NCBI RefSeq assembly: GCF_002804065.1
Contig: NZ_CP024955.1
Location: forward strand, 1,364,001-1,428,000
Source: Kyrpidia spormannii
GTDB taxonomy: Bacteria; Bacillota; Bacilli; Kyrpidiales; Kyrpidiaceae
Reading direction: 5' to 3'
DNA: 64,000 nt
Position 1 is the first letter of the stretch; every line of letters begins with the position of its first letter. The notes beneath the pieces are model-generated. The model made no database searches. It saw nothing but the letters and a program-made list of their open reading frames with translations, and was not told the origin of the DNA. Shown here piece by piece: positions 35,167 to 44,570 of this stretch. Made by a program: the position numbers and the translations under genes.

Positions 35167-36669
35167 GTGAGATTGCAAGATTTGGTGGGCGCTTTATTGC
35201 ATGTGCGGGTGGTGGGGGAGATCTCGGCGGTGGAGGTGACCGATGTCACCGCCGATTCCCGCACCGCCGGGCCGGGCAGTCTGTTTATTGCTCTCCGGGG
35301 CCACACGGTGGATGGGCATGCTTTCGTAGACGAGGCGCGCCGGTCCGGCGCGGTGGCGGCGGTGGTGGAGGATTGCCTGGACACACCTCTGCCCCAGATC
35401 GTGGTGCCCGACACCCGCCGGGCGGCCGCTGTACTGGCGGCGGTATTTTTCCGACACCCCTCCAGGGCCATGCGGGTGATCGGCGTGACCGGGACGAACG
35501 GGAAAACCAGTGTGACCCATTTGATTGATCATCTCCTTCGGGGCAGCGGAGCCCGGACGGGACTGATCGGCACCATCCAGACCCGGATCGGCGACTGGAG
35601 CTCAGAAGCGGTCAACACTACCCCGGAAGCGGTGGAGTTGCAACGCCTCTTCGCGCAGATGAGAGACGCGGGGGTGAGCCACGCGGTGATGGAAGTCTCC
35701 TCCCACGCCCTGGAGTTGGACCGGGTTGCCGGGACACGTTTTCACACCGCCGTTTTCACCAACCTCACCCAGGACCACCTGGATTTTCACGGATCGATGG
35801 AGGCGTACCGGGAGGCGAAGGGGAAACTGTTCGCCCGGCTGGGGAATGAGTATGGCGATACCCGGGCGGATCAAGCCTTTGCCGTGGTGAACCTCGACGA
35901 CCCGGTGGGAAAATGGATGGCCCGGCAAACCACGGCTCAGACCGTAACCTACGGGGTGGACCGCCCCGCCGATCTGCGCGCCCGGGAGGTGGAGGTCGAC
36001 ACCCGGGGCGTACGGTTTGTGGCGGAGATCGAGGGCCGGCGGACTCGGGTGCAAGTGCCGCTGCCCGGCAGGTTCAGCGTTTACAACACCTTGGCGGCCA
36101 TGGGGGCGGGTTGGATCCAGGGGCTCGACCTGGACTGGATGGCGGACCAATTGGCTCGGGTCAGCGGAGTTCCAGGGCGGATGGAACGGGTGGATGCCGG
36201 GCAGCCCTTCGGGGTGGTGGTGGATTATGCCCATACGCCCGACAGCTTGGACAATGTCCTGCAGGCCCTTCGGGAGGTTACGTCAGGGCGGTTGATCGTC
36301 GTGTTCGGCTGCGGCGGTGACCGGGATCGGACCAAGCGACCGCTGATGGGGCGCATCGCCTACACCAGGGCGGATTATGCCATTTTAACGTCCGATAATC
36401 CCCGCACCGAGGATCCGGAGCGAATCTTGGATGACATTGAGGCGGGCCTTCGGGAAATCGGCGCGGACACCTCCCGGTATGAACGGATTTCCGATCGGAC
36501 CGAGGCGATTCGCCGGGCGATCCACTTGGCCGGGGAGAAGGATGTGGTGCTCATCGCAGGCAAGGGGCACGAGACGTACCAAATCATTGGCAGACGCAAG
36601 TTTCCCTTTGATGACCGGGTGGAGGCTCGAAAAGCCTTGGATGCTCTTTATACTCCCGGCGGTCGGTAG
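35167..36669 (+). CDS. murE: UDP-MurNAc-tripeptide synthetase MurE (meso-DAP type)
   Basis: MurE adds the third residue of the peptidoglycan stem peptide. 500 residues: ADSRTAGPGSLFIALRG N-domain, ATP loop GVTGTNGKTSVTHL, central NTTPEA and EVSSHALELDR, and C-terminal DNPRTEDP. The DNPR motif selects meso-diaminopimelate rather than lysine, so the cell wall should be DAP type. GTG 35167 has a GAGGG six bases upstream; in-frame GTG 35149 and ATG 35161 are alternatives. Confidence 0.95.
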   Translation: MRLQDLVGALLHVRVVGEISAVEVTDVTADSRTAGPGSLFIALRGHTVDGHAFVDEARRSGAVAAVVEDCLDTPLPQIVVPDTRRAAAVLAAVFFRHPSRAMRVIGVTGTNGKTSVTHLIDHLLRGSGARTGLIGTIQTRIGDWSSEAVNTTPEAVELQRLFAQMRDAGVSHAVMEVSSHALELDRVAGTRFHTAVFTNLTQDHLDFHGSMEAYREAKGKLFARLGNEYGDTRADQAFAVVNLDDPVGKWMARQTTAQTVTYGVDRPADLRAREVEVDTRGVRFVAEIEGRRTRVQVPLPGRFSVYNTLAAMGAGWIQGLDLDWMADQLARVSGVPGRMERVDAGQPFGVVVDYAHTPDSLDNVLQALREVTSGRLIVVFGCGGDRDRTKRPLMGRIAYTRADYAILTSDNPRTEDPERILDDIEAGLREIGADTSRYERISDRTEAIRRAIHLAGEKDVVLIAGKGHETYQIIGRRKFPFDDRVEARKALDALYTPGGR

Positions 36670-36686
36670 GAAAGAAGGAGGGCCTT

Positions 36687-37649
36687 ATGATGCAGGCGGT
36701 CTGGTTGACAGCGGGAACGGCTTTTGTGGTGGCCGTTCTCCTCGGGCCTCTGTTTATTCCCGTGCTGCGCCGACTCAAGATCGGCCAGAGCATCCGCGAG
36801 GAGGGGCCGGTGTCCCACAAGAAAAAATCCGGGACTCCGACCATGGGGGGGACGATTATTCTTTTGGCGACGGCGGTCACGGTATGGCAGTTCGCCGGTC
36901 GTTCGCCTGCGGCGTTATTGGCGATTGGGGCCACCCTCGCCTTTGGACTCATCGGTTTTATCGATGACTATATCAAAGTGGTGAAACGGAGGAATCTCGG
37001 CCTGACTGCCCGGCAAAAACTGCTCGCTCAAGGGACGGTGGCGGTGCTCTTTTTTCTAGCCCTGGCGAGATTCCACGGCTTTTCTTTTGACGTGTATATT
37101 CCGCTGGTCGGTGTGACGTGGCATCTCGGGGGACTGTATCTTCCCTTCCTGGCCCTGGTGCTCATCGGGACCTCCAATGCAGTGAATCTAACCGATGGAC
37201 TGGATGGCTTGGCTGCCGGGACCGCGGCCATCGCCTTGGGAACCTATGTGGTGGTGGCATGGTGGAACAGTCAGTATGACTTGGTGGTGTTCTGCGCGGC
37301 GATGATGGGGGCGCTGCTCGGATTTCTCGTCTTCAACGCCCACCCGGCCCGGGTGTTTATGGGGGATACGGGGTCTCTCGCCATCGGAGCGGCTCTGGCG
37401 TCAGCGGCGGTCTTGACGAAAACGGAGTTTTGGCTGATCCTGATCGGCGGGGTATTCGTGGCTGAGGCCCTGTCCGTGATGATTCAAGTGTTTGCCTTTC
37501 AGACTTTTGGCCGAAGGGTGTTTCGAATGAGCCCGTTGCACCACCATTTTGAGCTCGGCGGCTGGTCCGAGTGGCGGGTGGTGAGCACCTTTTGGGCGGT
37601 CGGACTGTGTCTATCGGCCGGGGCGTTGGTTTTGTACGCCAGGGGCTAG
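36687..37649 (+). CDS. mraY: Phospho-MurNAc-pentapeptide translocase MraY
   Basis: MraY transfers phospho-MurNAc-pentapeptide to undecaprenyl phosphate to give lipid I. A 320-residue protein with about ten membrane helices and catalytic motifs GTPTMGG, FGLIGFIDDYIKV (paired Asp), NLTDGLDGLAAG, VFMGDTGSLAIG and HHHFELGGWSE. ATG 36687 or 36690 after AAGGAGGG. It directly follows murE; murF, which makes the substrate, is not in the cluster. Confidence 0.97.
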   Translation: MMQAVWLTAGTAFVVAVLLGPLFIPVLRRLKIGQSIREEGPVSHKKKSGTPTMGGTIILLATAVTVWQFAGRSPAALLAIGATLAFGLIGFIDDYIKVVKRRNLGLTARQKLLAQGTVAVLFFLALARFHGFSFDVYIPLVGVTWHLGGLYLPFLALVLIGTSNAVNLTDGLDGLAAGTAAIALGTYVVVAWWNSQYDLVVFCAAMMGALLGFLVFNAHPARVFMGDTGSLAIGAALASAAVLTKTEFWLILIGGVFVAEALSVMIQVFAFQTFGRRVFRMSPLHHHFELGGWSEWRVVSTFWAVGLCLSAGALVLYARG

Positions 37650-37689
37650 GCGGCGGGCGCCGCCTGTGGATCGGAAGAGGTGACAGGAT

Positions 37690-39054
37690 GTGGTAAATGA
37701 GTGGGCCGGGGCACGGGTGTTGGTGGTTGGTTTGGCTCGAAGCGGGGCAGCGGTGGCCCGCCTCCTCCTTCGGCATGGCGCACAAGTCACGATTACGGAC
37801 CGACGGCGGGCGGAGGAGTTGGGGGAAGAGGCCAACGAGCTGGCGCAGATTGGGGCTCGGTTGGTGGTGGGGGGTCATCCGGAGAGCCTCTTTGACCAAC
37901 CATGGGACGAGGTGGTGAAAAATCCGGGGGTTCCCTACAGTGCCTATCCGGTGACCGAGGCGATCCGCCGGGGCATCCCGGTGGTGACAGAACTGGAAGT
38001 GGCCTGGCGCATTCGTCCAGAGAATTGGCTCGCGATTACGGGCACCAACGGCAAAACCACCACCACGTCCTGGGTCGGCCATATGCTGGAGGCGGCCGGG
38101 GTGCCTCACCGGGTGGCCGGGAATATCGGTGTGCCGCTGTGCGATGTGGTGGAGGCCATCGATTCGAAAGAATGGCTTGTGGCGGAGTTGTCCAGTTTCC
38201 AGCTGCAGGGGACCCTTCGGTTTCGCCCGCACATCGGTGCGATTCTCAACATCTATCCCGCTCACCTGGATTATCATGGAAGTCTCGAAGCCTACGCGGC
38301 AGCCAAAAAGAACATGTTTGTCAACCAGGGACCGGAGGATTACGCGGTCCTGAACGGCGGCCGGAAAGACGAGCACCACTTGATGGCGGGCGTTCGGGCA
38401 CGGCCCGCCCAGTTTGGCGGGCCGCGGCGGCCGGGGGTTCCGGGCATGGCGGTGGAGGGCGACCGCGTCCTCTGGTGGGACGGCTTTCGGACAGAACCGG
38501 TCTGCGCCGTGAGCGACGTGGCGCTTCCCGGAGAACACAATTTAGAGAACTTCTTGGCCGCGGGGACCTTGGCCGTGTTGGCCGGGGCCTCGTTGTCGGC
38601 GGTGGCTGCCTCGGGTCGTACTTTTCGCGGCGTCGAACACCGGATGGAGTTCGTGCGCCAATGGCAAGGAGTGACCTTTTACAACGATTCGAAGGCGACG
38701 AACCCCGAGGCGGCATTCCGGGCGCTCGGAGCCTTTCCGAAGAATGTGATCTGGATTGCCGGGGGGCTGGATCGTGGAGACGATTATCGCCGACTCTTGC
38801 CCCTGCTCCAAGAGGGCAGGGTAAAAACGGTGCTGACGATGGGGCAATCGGGGCCGCGGATCGCCGCCTTGGCGGAAGAGGTGGAGATACCCTTCCGCAA
38901 GGTTTCGGATGTCGAAGAAGCGGTGCGGATAGCGGCCTCTTTGGCTCGGGGAGGGGATGTGGTGCTGCTGTCCCCGGCGGCGGCCAGTTGGGATCAGTAT
39001 CGATCTTTTGAAGAGCGTGGCCGCATGTTCAAAGAGGCGGTGAATAAACTGTAG
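37690..39054 (+). CDS. murD: UDP-MurNAc-L-alanine--D-glutamate ligase
   Basis: MurD adds D-Glu to UDP-MurNAc-L-Ala. 454 residues: N-terminal Rossmann-like VLVVGLARSGAAVARLL, ATP loop TGTNGKTTTTSWVGH near 118, ELSSFQLQGT, NIYPAHLDYHGS, and FYNDSKATNPEAAFRAL. GTG 37690 start after AGAGGTGAC. It follows mraY in the normal dcw order. Confidence 0.97.
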   Translation: MVNEWAGARVLVVGLARSGAAVARLLLRHGAQVTITDRRRAEELGEEANELAQIGARLVVGGHPESLFDQPWDEVVKNPGVPYSAYPVTEAIRRGIPVVTELEVAWRIRPENWLAITGTNGKTTTTSWVGHMLEAAGVPHRVAGNIGVPLCDVVEAIDSKEWLVAELSSFQLQGTLRFRPHIGAILNIYPAHLDYHGSLEAYAAAKKNMFVNQGPEDYAVLNGGRKDEHHLMAGVRARPAQFGGPRRPGVPGMAVEGDRVLWWDGFRTEPVCAVSDVALPGEHNLENFLAAGTLAVLAGASLSAVAASGRTFRGVEHRMEFVRQWQGVTFYNDSKATNPEAAFRALGAFPKNVIWIAGGLDRGDDYRRLLPLLQEGRVKTVLTMGQSGPRIAALAEEVEIPFRKVSDVEEAVRIAASLARGGDVVLLSPAAASWDQYRSFEERGRMFKEAVNKL

Positions 39055-39089
39055 CAGACTGGACGAGACCGGATACAGGGGGTGGTTCA

Positions 39090-40190
39090 ATGCCCGACCG
39101 GGACCGCGCGCCGGATCTGCTGCTGTTGACGGTCACCCTTCTTTTGCTCGGCCTCGGCGTGGTGATGGTGTACAGCGCCAGCGCCGTCTTAGCCGATCAG
39201 CGGTACGGCGACCCTTTCTATTATGCGAAGCGCCAATTGATGTGGGCCGCCCTCGGGGTCGTGATGATGTTTGTCATGATGCGCCTGGATTATCGGAGGC
39301 TAAGGCCTCTGGCCAAACCAGTGCTCTGGCTGTGCCTCCTCATGCTGGTGATCGTTCTCACCCCCATCGGTGCAGTGCGGGGGGGAGCCAGGGCATGGCT
39401 CGGGGTGGGTACCCTCGGCATTCAGCCCAGTGAATTTGCGAAACTGGGGTTTATTTTGTTTTTTGCCGATTGGTTGGCCAGGCCCGCGACGAAGATCGAG
39501 TCTTTTTGGAGGGGTTTAGCGCCGGCGCTGGGCCTGGTGGCGGTGGCCGTAGGACTGATCATGTTGGAACCGGACCTCGGCCAGACGGTGGTTCTCGTGG
39601 GGACTATGGGGGTGCTGATTTTCGTGGCCGGTGCCCGGGTCCGGCACTTGGTGGCACTCGGGATGTCGGCGGTGCCGGTGTTTGCAGCCCTGGTGGCGGT
39701 GGCGCCCTACCGGTTGGGACGGGTGGTGGCCTTCCTCGATCCGTGGAAATATCCTTTGACCGAGGGCTATCATATTATTCAGTCTCTATATGCTTTGGGG
39801 CCCGGCGGGTTGTTTGGGCTGGGCCTCGGGAGGAGCCGGCAGAAGTTTCTTTACCTGCCCGAACCGCAGACCGATTTTATTTTTGCCATCCTGGCTGAGG
39901 AACTGGGTTTTATCGGGGCGGCCACCGTTCTTCTACTTTTTGCCGCCCTGGTCTGGCGGGGGATCTACGTGGCGATGCGGGCCCCGGATGGGTTTGGCAG
40001 CCTATTGGCTACCGGGATCGTGGCGATGATCGGGGTTCAGGTGTTGATCAATGTCGGTGTGGTCACGGGCTCCATGCCGGTAACCGGCATCACCTTGCCC
40101 CTGATCAGTTATGGGGGGTCCTCTTTGGTGCTCATGTTGACAGGAATCGGGATTCTGTTAAATATCTCAAGGCATGCGGTGAGAAGCTGA
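39090..40190 (+). CDS. spoVE: SEDS-family glycosyltransferase SpoVE/FtsW
   Basis: A 366-residue, ten-helix SEDS protein that polymerises lipid II with its cognate PBP. Seen: MVYSASAVLADQRYGDPFYYAKRQ, the catalytic-Asp region LEPDLGQTVVLVGTM, the large extracellular loop DPWKYPLTEGYHIIQSLYALGPGGLFG, QTDFIFAILAEELGF, and LPLISYGGSSL. Its length equals B. subtilis SpoVE and it lies in the spoVE position between murD and murG. With pbpB and spoVD in the same cluster it could serve division, cortex synthesis, or both. Confidence 0.93.
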   Translation: MPDRDRAPDLLLLTVTLLLLGLGVVMVYSASAVLADQRYGDPFYYAKRQLMWAALGVVMMFVMMRLDYRRLRPLAKPVLWLCLLMLVIVLTPIGAVRGGARAWLGVGTLGIQPSEFAKLGFILFFADWLARPATKIESFWRGLAPALGLVAVAVGLIMLEPDLGQTVVLVGTMGVLIFVAGARVRHLVALGMSAVPVFAALVAVAPYRLGRVVAFLDPWKYPLTEGYHIIQSLYALGPGGLFGLGLGRSRQKFLYLPEPQTDFIFAILAEELGFIGAATVLLLFAALVWRGIYVAMRAPDGFGSLLATGIVAMIGVQVLINVGVVTGSMPVTGITLPLISYGGSSLVLMLTGIGILLNISRHAVRS

Positions 40191-40261
40191 GCTGTTCCAA
40201 GCCCGGGGCCAGAGCGGGAGGGGGCTTCCGGGCGGCGGGTCAAAAGAGAGGGATGGGGCTT

Positions 40262-41383
40262 ATGCGGGTGCTTTTAACCGGGGGCGGCACCGGGGGACAC
40301 ATTTATCCGGCCCTGGCCCTGGCGAGGGATTTGAGGCGGAGGGTGGAGGACCTGGAATTGCTGTACGTCGGCACGCCCGGGGGCATGGAGAAGGAGTTGG
40401 TGCCTCGGGAAGGAATTCCGTTTACCGCCATTGACGTCCGGGGATTACCCAGGCGGCCGGGCCTGGAACAGGTGAGGGCCCTGTGGCAGGCTTGGCGCAG
40501 TCTGGGCCAAGCCAAGGGCGTGTTGCGAAGGTTTCGTCCGAATGTGGTGGTGGGCACCGGGGGGTACGTGAGCGGCCCGGTGGTCTTCATGGCCCACCGC
40601 ATGGGCATTCCCACGCTGATTCACGAGCAGAATGTGGTACCGGGTTTAACCAACCGCCTTTTGTCCCGGGTGGTGGATGCCGTGGCCGTGTCTTTTCCTG
40701 ATACCTCCGCGTTCCCAAAAGCCAAGCGGGTAGTGATCACCGGCAACCCCCGGGCGAGCGAATTGGTGGAGGTGCAAGAGGACCGGGTGGAAGCGATTCG
40801 TCGGGAGTACGGTTTGAAGACCGATCGCCCGGCGGTGGTGATCGTCTCTGGGAGCCGGGGGGCAGCGCCCATTAATCGGGCGGCCCAAGGGCTGTTGCCG
40901 AAGCTTAAAGGGGCCCCGTTTCAATTGGTATGGGTCACGGGGCGCGCCCATTTTGAGGATATTGAAAGAGACGTGGAACGCCAGTTCGGGAAGGAGAGGG
41001 TCGAGGGTGTTACAATCGTGCCTTTTTGCCACGACATGCCGGCCTTGCTGCACGCGGTGGACTGCGTCGTGTGCCGGGCCGGGGCGTCGACGGTGGCGGA
41101 GTTGACGGCGGCGGGCACACCGGCTATTCTCATTCCATCCCCTTATGTCGCCGGTCGCCATCAGGAGCGAAATGCCCGGTGGCTGGCCGAGAGGGAAGCG
41201 GCGGTGGTTCTTCCGGAAGACCAGTTGACGCCCGATGAACTCTTTCGACGAATCATACATATTCTTGGGCGCAATGAGGCGAAGGAGATGAGCCGCCGAT
41301 CCCGGGAATTGGGACTGGTGGATGCGGCTCGAACCCTTTCACTGTTAGTGGTATCATTGGCGTCTGCCAAGGGGCGGCAGTGA
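40262..41383 (+). CDS. murG: Lipid II synthase MurG
   Basis: This membrane-associated GT-B enzyme adds GlcNAc to lipid I. 373 residues: glycine-rich RVLLTGGGTGGHIYPALALA, GTGGYVSGPVVFMAH, IHEQNVVPGLTNRLLSR, and the UDP-GlcNAc site CRAGASTVAELTAAGTPAILIPSPYVAGRHQ. ATG 40262, nine bases from GAGAGGG, is preferred to ATG 40253, which abuts it. It ends at an intrinsic terminator. Confidence 0.96.
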   Translation: MRVLLTGGGTGGHIYPALALARDLRRRVEDLELLYVGTPGGMEKELVPREGIPFTAIDVRGLPRRPGLEQVRALWQAWRSLGQAKGVLRRFRPNVVVGTGGYVSGPVVFMAHRMGIPTLIHEQNVVPGLTNRLLSRVVDAVAVSFPDTSAFPKAKRVVITGNPRASELVEVQEDRVEAIRREYGLKTDRPAVVIVSGSRGAAPINRAAQGLLPKLKGAPFQLVWVTGRAHFEDIERDVERQFGKERVEGVTIVPFCHDMPALLHAVDCVVCRAGASTVAELTAAGTPAILIPSPYVAGRHQERNARWLAEREAAVVLPEDQLTPDELFRRIIHILGRNEAKEMSRRSRELGLVDAARTLSLLVVSLASAKGRQ

Positions 41384-41395
41384 CGGCCGGAGAGG

Positions 41396-41422
41396 CCCCG
41401 GGGAACGGTCCCGGGGGTTTTT
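41396..41422 (+). terminator. Intrinsic terminator between murG and murB
   Basis: CCCCGGG (41396-41402) pairs with CCCGGGG (41410-41416), followed by five T residues. It splits the dcw cluster transcript. Confidence 0.78.
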
Positions 41423-41459
41423 CGTGTCCAGATGCCGCCAGGCCTTCCACGGTGGGCGT

Positions 41460-41493
41460 TTGTCACACCGGGGGGCACCGATCCATAGTATAG
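41460..41493 (+). promoter_or_regulatory. Possible murB promoter
   Basis: TTGTCA (41460-41465) followed at 18 nt by CATAGT, in AT-richer sequence (CATAGTATAGG). It is expected because a terminator lies just upstream. Confidence 0.35.
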
Positions 41494-41548
41494 GGATGCG
41501 ATGGTTGGCAAAGGTCCCGCCTTGGCCAGCCGGCGAGGAGGTTCACCG

Positions 41549-42472
41549 GTGAAAGAAGAAATTTGGTCGATTCTAAGCCGTGTCGATGTCGGTCGGGTAC
41601 TTCGAGATGAACCGATGGCTCGCCATACCACCTGGCGCATTGGAGGGCCCGCCGACGTCTTGGTATTGCCGGAGGAGCAGGATCAGATCCGCCGCCTGAT
41701 GGCGCTGGTCGGCGAGCGGGGTTGGCCGTGGCTGGTGATCGGGAAAGGTTCCAACCTCCTGGTCCGGGACGGCGGAATCCGGGGCGTGGTCGTGAAATTG
41801 GCCGATAACTGGTCGCAGATGGAGCTGGAAGGAACGACCCTGGTGGCTCAATCCGGGCGGTTGATCGTCTCCGCTGCCAACCACGCCATCCACTGGGGTC
41901 TCGCCGGGTTGGAGTTCGCCACGGGTATTCCCGGCAGTGTGGGCGGTGCCGTTCGCATGAATGCCGGCGCCCACGGTGGTGAGATCAAGGACGTCCTGAC
42001 GTGGGCCGACCTCGTGTTTCCAGATGGCTCCCTCATCCGAAAATCCAATGATGAGTTGGGGTTCGGATACCGCACGAGCCGGGTGGCCGAGTGGGGCGCT
42101 CTGGTGGTCCGGGCGGCGTTCGGCTTGGCGCCTGGAGATACGGCGGAGATGATGAGTCGAGTAAAAGCCTGGACCCAGCGTCGGCGGCAGACCCAGCCCC
42201 TGGCCCAGGCGAGCGCCGGCAGTGTCTTTCGCAATCCGGTGAACCACTACGCCGCCCGGTTGATCGAAGAAGCGGGATTAAAGGGGAGACGCGTGGGAGG
42301 GGCCCAAATCTCTCCGGTTCACGCCAATTTCATCGTGAATCTGGGCGGGGCCACGGCCGGAGATGTGTTGGCGTTGATCCATTTGGCCCAAGAGGAGGTT
42401 TATCGAAAGTTCGCCGTCCGGCTGATGCCCGAGGTGCGAATTGTCGGGGAGGATGTTGAAACCGGGGGGTGA
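41549..42472 (+). CDS. murB: UDP-N-acetylenolpyruvoylglucosamine reductase
   Basis: This FAD enzyme reduces the enolpyruvyl group to give UDP-MurNAc. 307 residues: HTTWRIGGPADVLVLP, FAD motif IGKGSNLLVRDGGIRGVV, GIPGSVGGAVRMNAGAHGGEI, catalytic Ser in SAGSVFRNP and Glu in PEVRIVGE. GTG 41549 sits seven bases after GAGGAGGT. It is adjacent to murA, which makes its substrate. Confidence 0.96.
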   Translation: MKEEIWSILSRVDVGRVLRDEPMARHTTWRIGGPADVLVLPEEQDQIRRLMALVGERGWPWLVIGKGSNLLVRDGGIRGVVVKLADNWSQMELEGTTLVAQSGRLIVSAANHAIHWGLAGLEFATGIPGSVGGAVRMNAGAHGGEIKDVLTWADLVFPDGSLIRKSNDELGFGYRTSRVAEWGALVVRAAFGLAPGDTAEMMSRVKAWTQRRRQTQPLAQASAGSVFRNPVNHYAARLIEEAGLKGRRVGGAQISPVHANFIVNLGGATAGDVLALIHLAQEEVYRKFAVRLMPEVRIVGEDVETGG

Positions 42473-42477
42473 AGGCC

Positions 42478-43737
42478 TTGGATCGAATCGCCGTTGAAGG
42501 GGGCACGCCGCTGGAAGGTACGGTGAGGGTACACGGCGCCAAAAATGCGGCGTTGCCGATTCTCGCAGCCACTCTGCTGGCCGAAGGGGTCTGTGTTGTC
42601 GAAGACGTGCCGGATCTTCAGGACATTCGCGTCATGGTCGACATTCTGCGGGCCCTCGGGGCATCGGTGGATTATTCGCCTCCCGTAGTCCGGGTGGACG
42701 CCCGGCGGATCTCCCGAACGGAAGTGCCGGAGGAATTGATGCGGCAAATGCGTTCGTCCATTTTCCTCATGGGTCCTCTCCTTGCTCGATATTGCCACGC
42801 ACGGGTCTCCCGCCCTGGCGGGTGTACAATCGGTTCACGTCCGATTGATCTTCATTTGAAGGGACTTGCGGCGTTGGGGGCGTCCATCGACGAAGTGCAT
42901 GGCTACATCGATTGCCAGACCCGGCGGTTACATGGCGCAGCGATTTATTTGGATACCCCGAGTGTCGGGGCGACGGAAAACCTGATGATGGCCGCGGTCC
43001 TCGCCGAGGGGACCACGGTGATCGGCAACGCCGCTCGGGAACCGGAAATCGTCGATCTGGCCAATTTTCTCAACCGACTTGGAGCGCGCGTTGAGGGGGC
43101 GGGGGAAGATACCCTGGTCATTTCCGGGGTTCAAGGGCTCATTGGAGGACGGTATGCGATCATACCCGATCGCATTGTGGCGGGGACGCTGGCCATCGCC
43201 GTCAGTATGACCGGCGGCGATGTGACCCTGGAGAACGTCCGTCCGAATCATTTGGGGGCTGTATTGACAAAATTGCGCGAGGGCGGTGTTGAAATCGAAA
43301 CCGGCCGTGATATAATGAGGGTGCGTTCGGACGGGAAGCTGCGGGCGGTGGAGCAGGTGCGCACCGCGCCCTATCCAGGGTTTCCCACGGATCTTCAAGC
43401 TCCTTTTATGGCCTTGTTGAGCGTGGCTCCAGGGATGTCCATTGTGGCGGAGACGGTTTTTGAAGAGCGGTTCAAACACGTCAGTGAACTGTGCCGCATG
43501 GGGGCCAATATTCGAGTGGATCTGCGCACCGCCTTTGTGCAAGGGGTGCCGCGCCTGACCGGGGCGGTGGTGCAGGCGAGCGATCTGCGGGCAGGTGCGG
43601 CTTTGGTATTGGCGGGTCTTGTGGCAGAAGGTACAACGGTGGTGGAGCAGGCTCACCATATTGACCGAGGATACCAACAATTCGACGAGATGCTGCGGGG
43701 GCTTGGAGCCCGGGTGCGGCGCTTGTCCCAATCATAA
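42478..43737 (+). CDS. murA: UDP-N-acetylglucosamine 1-carboxyvinyltransferase
   Basis: MurA makes the first committed peptidoglycan precursor, using PEP, and is the fosfomycin target. About 419 residues: VEGGTPLEGTVRVHGAKNAALPILAA, the loop Cys near 116 in SRPGGCTIGSRPIDLHL (fosfomycin-sensitive type), and VGATENLMMAAVLAEG. TTG 42478 has GGGGGGTG at ideal spacing and gives the usual N-terminus; GTG 42469, overlapping the murB stop, is the alternative. It ends at a terminator. Confidence 0.95.
   Translation: MDRIAVEGGTPLEGTVRVHGAKNAALPILAATLLAEGVCVVEDVPDLQDIRVMVDILRALGASVDYSPPVVRVDARRISRTEVPEELMRQMRSSIFLMGPLLARYCHARVSRPGGCTIGSRPIDLHLKGLAALGASIDEVHGYIDCQTRRLHGAAIYLDTPSVGATENLMMAAVLAEGTTVIGNAAREPEIVDLANFLNRLGARVEGAGEDTLVISGVQGLIGGRYAIIPDRIVAGTLAIAVSMTGGDVTLENVRPNHLGAVLTKLREGGVEIETGRDIMRVRSDGKLRAVEQVRTAPYPGFPTDLQAPFMALLSVAPGMSIVAETVFEERFKHVSELCRMGANIRVDLRTAFVQGVPRLTGAVVQASDLRAGAALVLAGLVAEGTTVVEQAHHIDRGYQQFDEMLRGLGARVRRLSQS
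43289..43316 (+). promoter_or_regulatory. Promoter-like sequence inside murA
   Basis: TTGAAA (43289-43294), a 16-nt spacer and a perfect TATAAT (43311-43316) lie inside the murA coding region, about 500 bases before divIB. A chance match is possible. Confidence 0.35.
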
Positions 43738-43749
43738 ACCATACCGGAG

Positions 43750-43790
43750 GAGCGGCGTACTACGGCACATAGATATGCCGCTCTTTTTTT
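43750..43790 (+). terminator. Intrinsic terminator of murA
   Basis: GAGCGGCGTA (43750-43759) pairs with TATGCCGCTC (43774-43783), one G-T wobble, followed by seven T residues. Confidence 0.9.
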
Positions 43791-43814
43791 CAATATGACG
43801 GGGGTTCGGCAATT

Positions 43815-44570
43815 TTGAATACTGGTGGCACCCCGGGGGCGAAAGGAAAGGCCGAGGGCGGGCGGCGGCTGCGGGCGCGGATTTTGTTGATCGCGTTTCT
43901 CCTCGGTTCCGCCGTAGCCCTGTTTTTTGGGTCTCCCCTCTCCCGAGTGAGGCATATTCAGGTAGAAGGGACGCATAGTTTAACACCAGCCGAGGTGGAA
44001 CAGGCGGCAGAGGTTCCCCTCGGCACCTGGTGGTTTGAGGTAAAACCCGCCGATGTGGCCGCCCGAATTCAAAAGGCTTTTCCCCTGGTGGCAGATGTCC
44101 GCGTGCACTTCAGCTGGACAGGCTCCTTGGATATCTCGGTGAGGGAAAAAGGAGTAGTGGCGGTGTTTCCTTCGGGGGGTGCTTGGTACCGGCTTCTTGA
44201 GGACGGGACGGCGCTGGATGTGGTGAGGCCCGGGGAGACCATCGGTATGCCTTTGATCACCGTGGGAGCACCCCCCCAAGTTACCCTTGGAAAACCCGTG
44301 GTGCCGGTGGTTGCGGCCTGCCGCCAACTCGCTTTACTGTCGCCGGAACTCCGGGCCCAGCTAGCGGAAGTGCACGTCGGCGATTCCACGATGTGGACGG
44401 TGTATACGGTGGATCATTATGAGTTGCACGTGCCTGCCCAGGAATTCGCCCAGCGCATGCAATGGTTCCCTCAGATTCGGGATCAGGTCAAAGACCGGGG
44501 GCCCGGTGAGATTTGGCTGACGGATCCGTTCCGCTACAGTCCCTTTCCCGGCGGAAAGGGGGGGCAATAA
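43815..44570 (+). CDS. divIB: Cell division protein DivIB/FtsQ
   Basis: A 251-residue bitopic protein: basic cytoplasmic tail, one helix (ILLIAFLLGSAVALFFG, about 23-39), then a POTRA domain (VRHIQVEGTHSLTPAEVEQAAEVPLGTWWFEV) and the beta domain. DivIB stabilises the FtsL/DivIC divisome subcomplex. Start TTG 43815. Its stop overlaps the start of the first DUF881 gene by one base. Confidence 0.92.
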   Translation: MNTGGTPGAKGKAEGGRRLRARILLIAFLLGSAVALFFGSPLSRVRHIQVEGTHSLTPAEVEQAAEVPLGTWWFEVKPADVAARIQKAFPLVADVRVHFSWTGSLDISVREKGVVAVFPSGGAWYRLLEDGTALDVVRPGETIGMPLITVGAPPQVTLGKPVVPVVAACRQLALLSPELRAQLAEVHVGDSTMWTVYTVDHYELHVPAQEFAQRMQWFPQIRDQVKDRGPGEIWLTDPFRYSPFPGGKGGQ

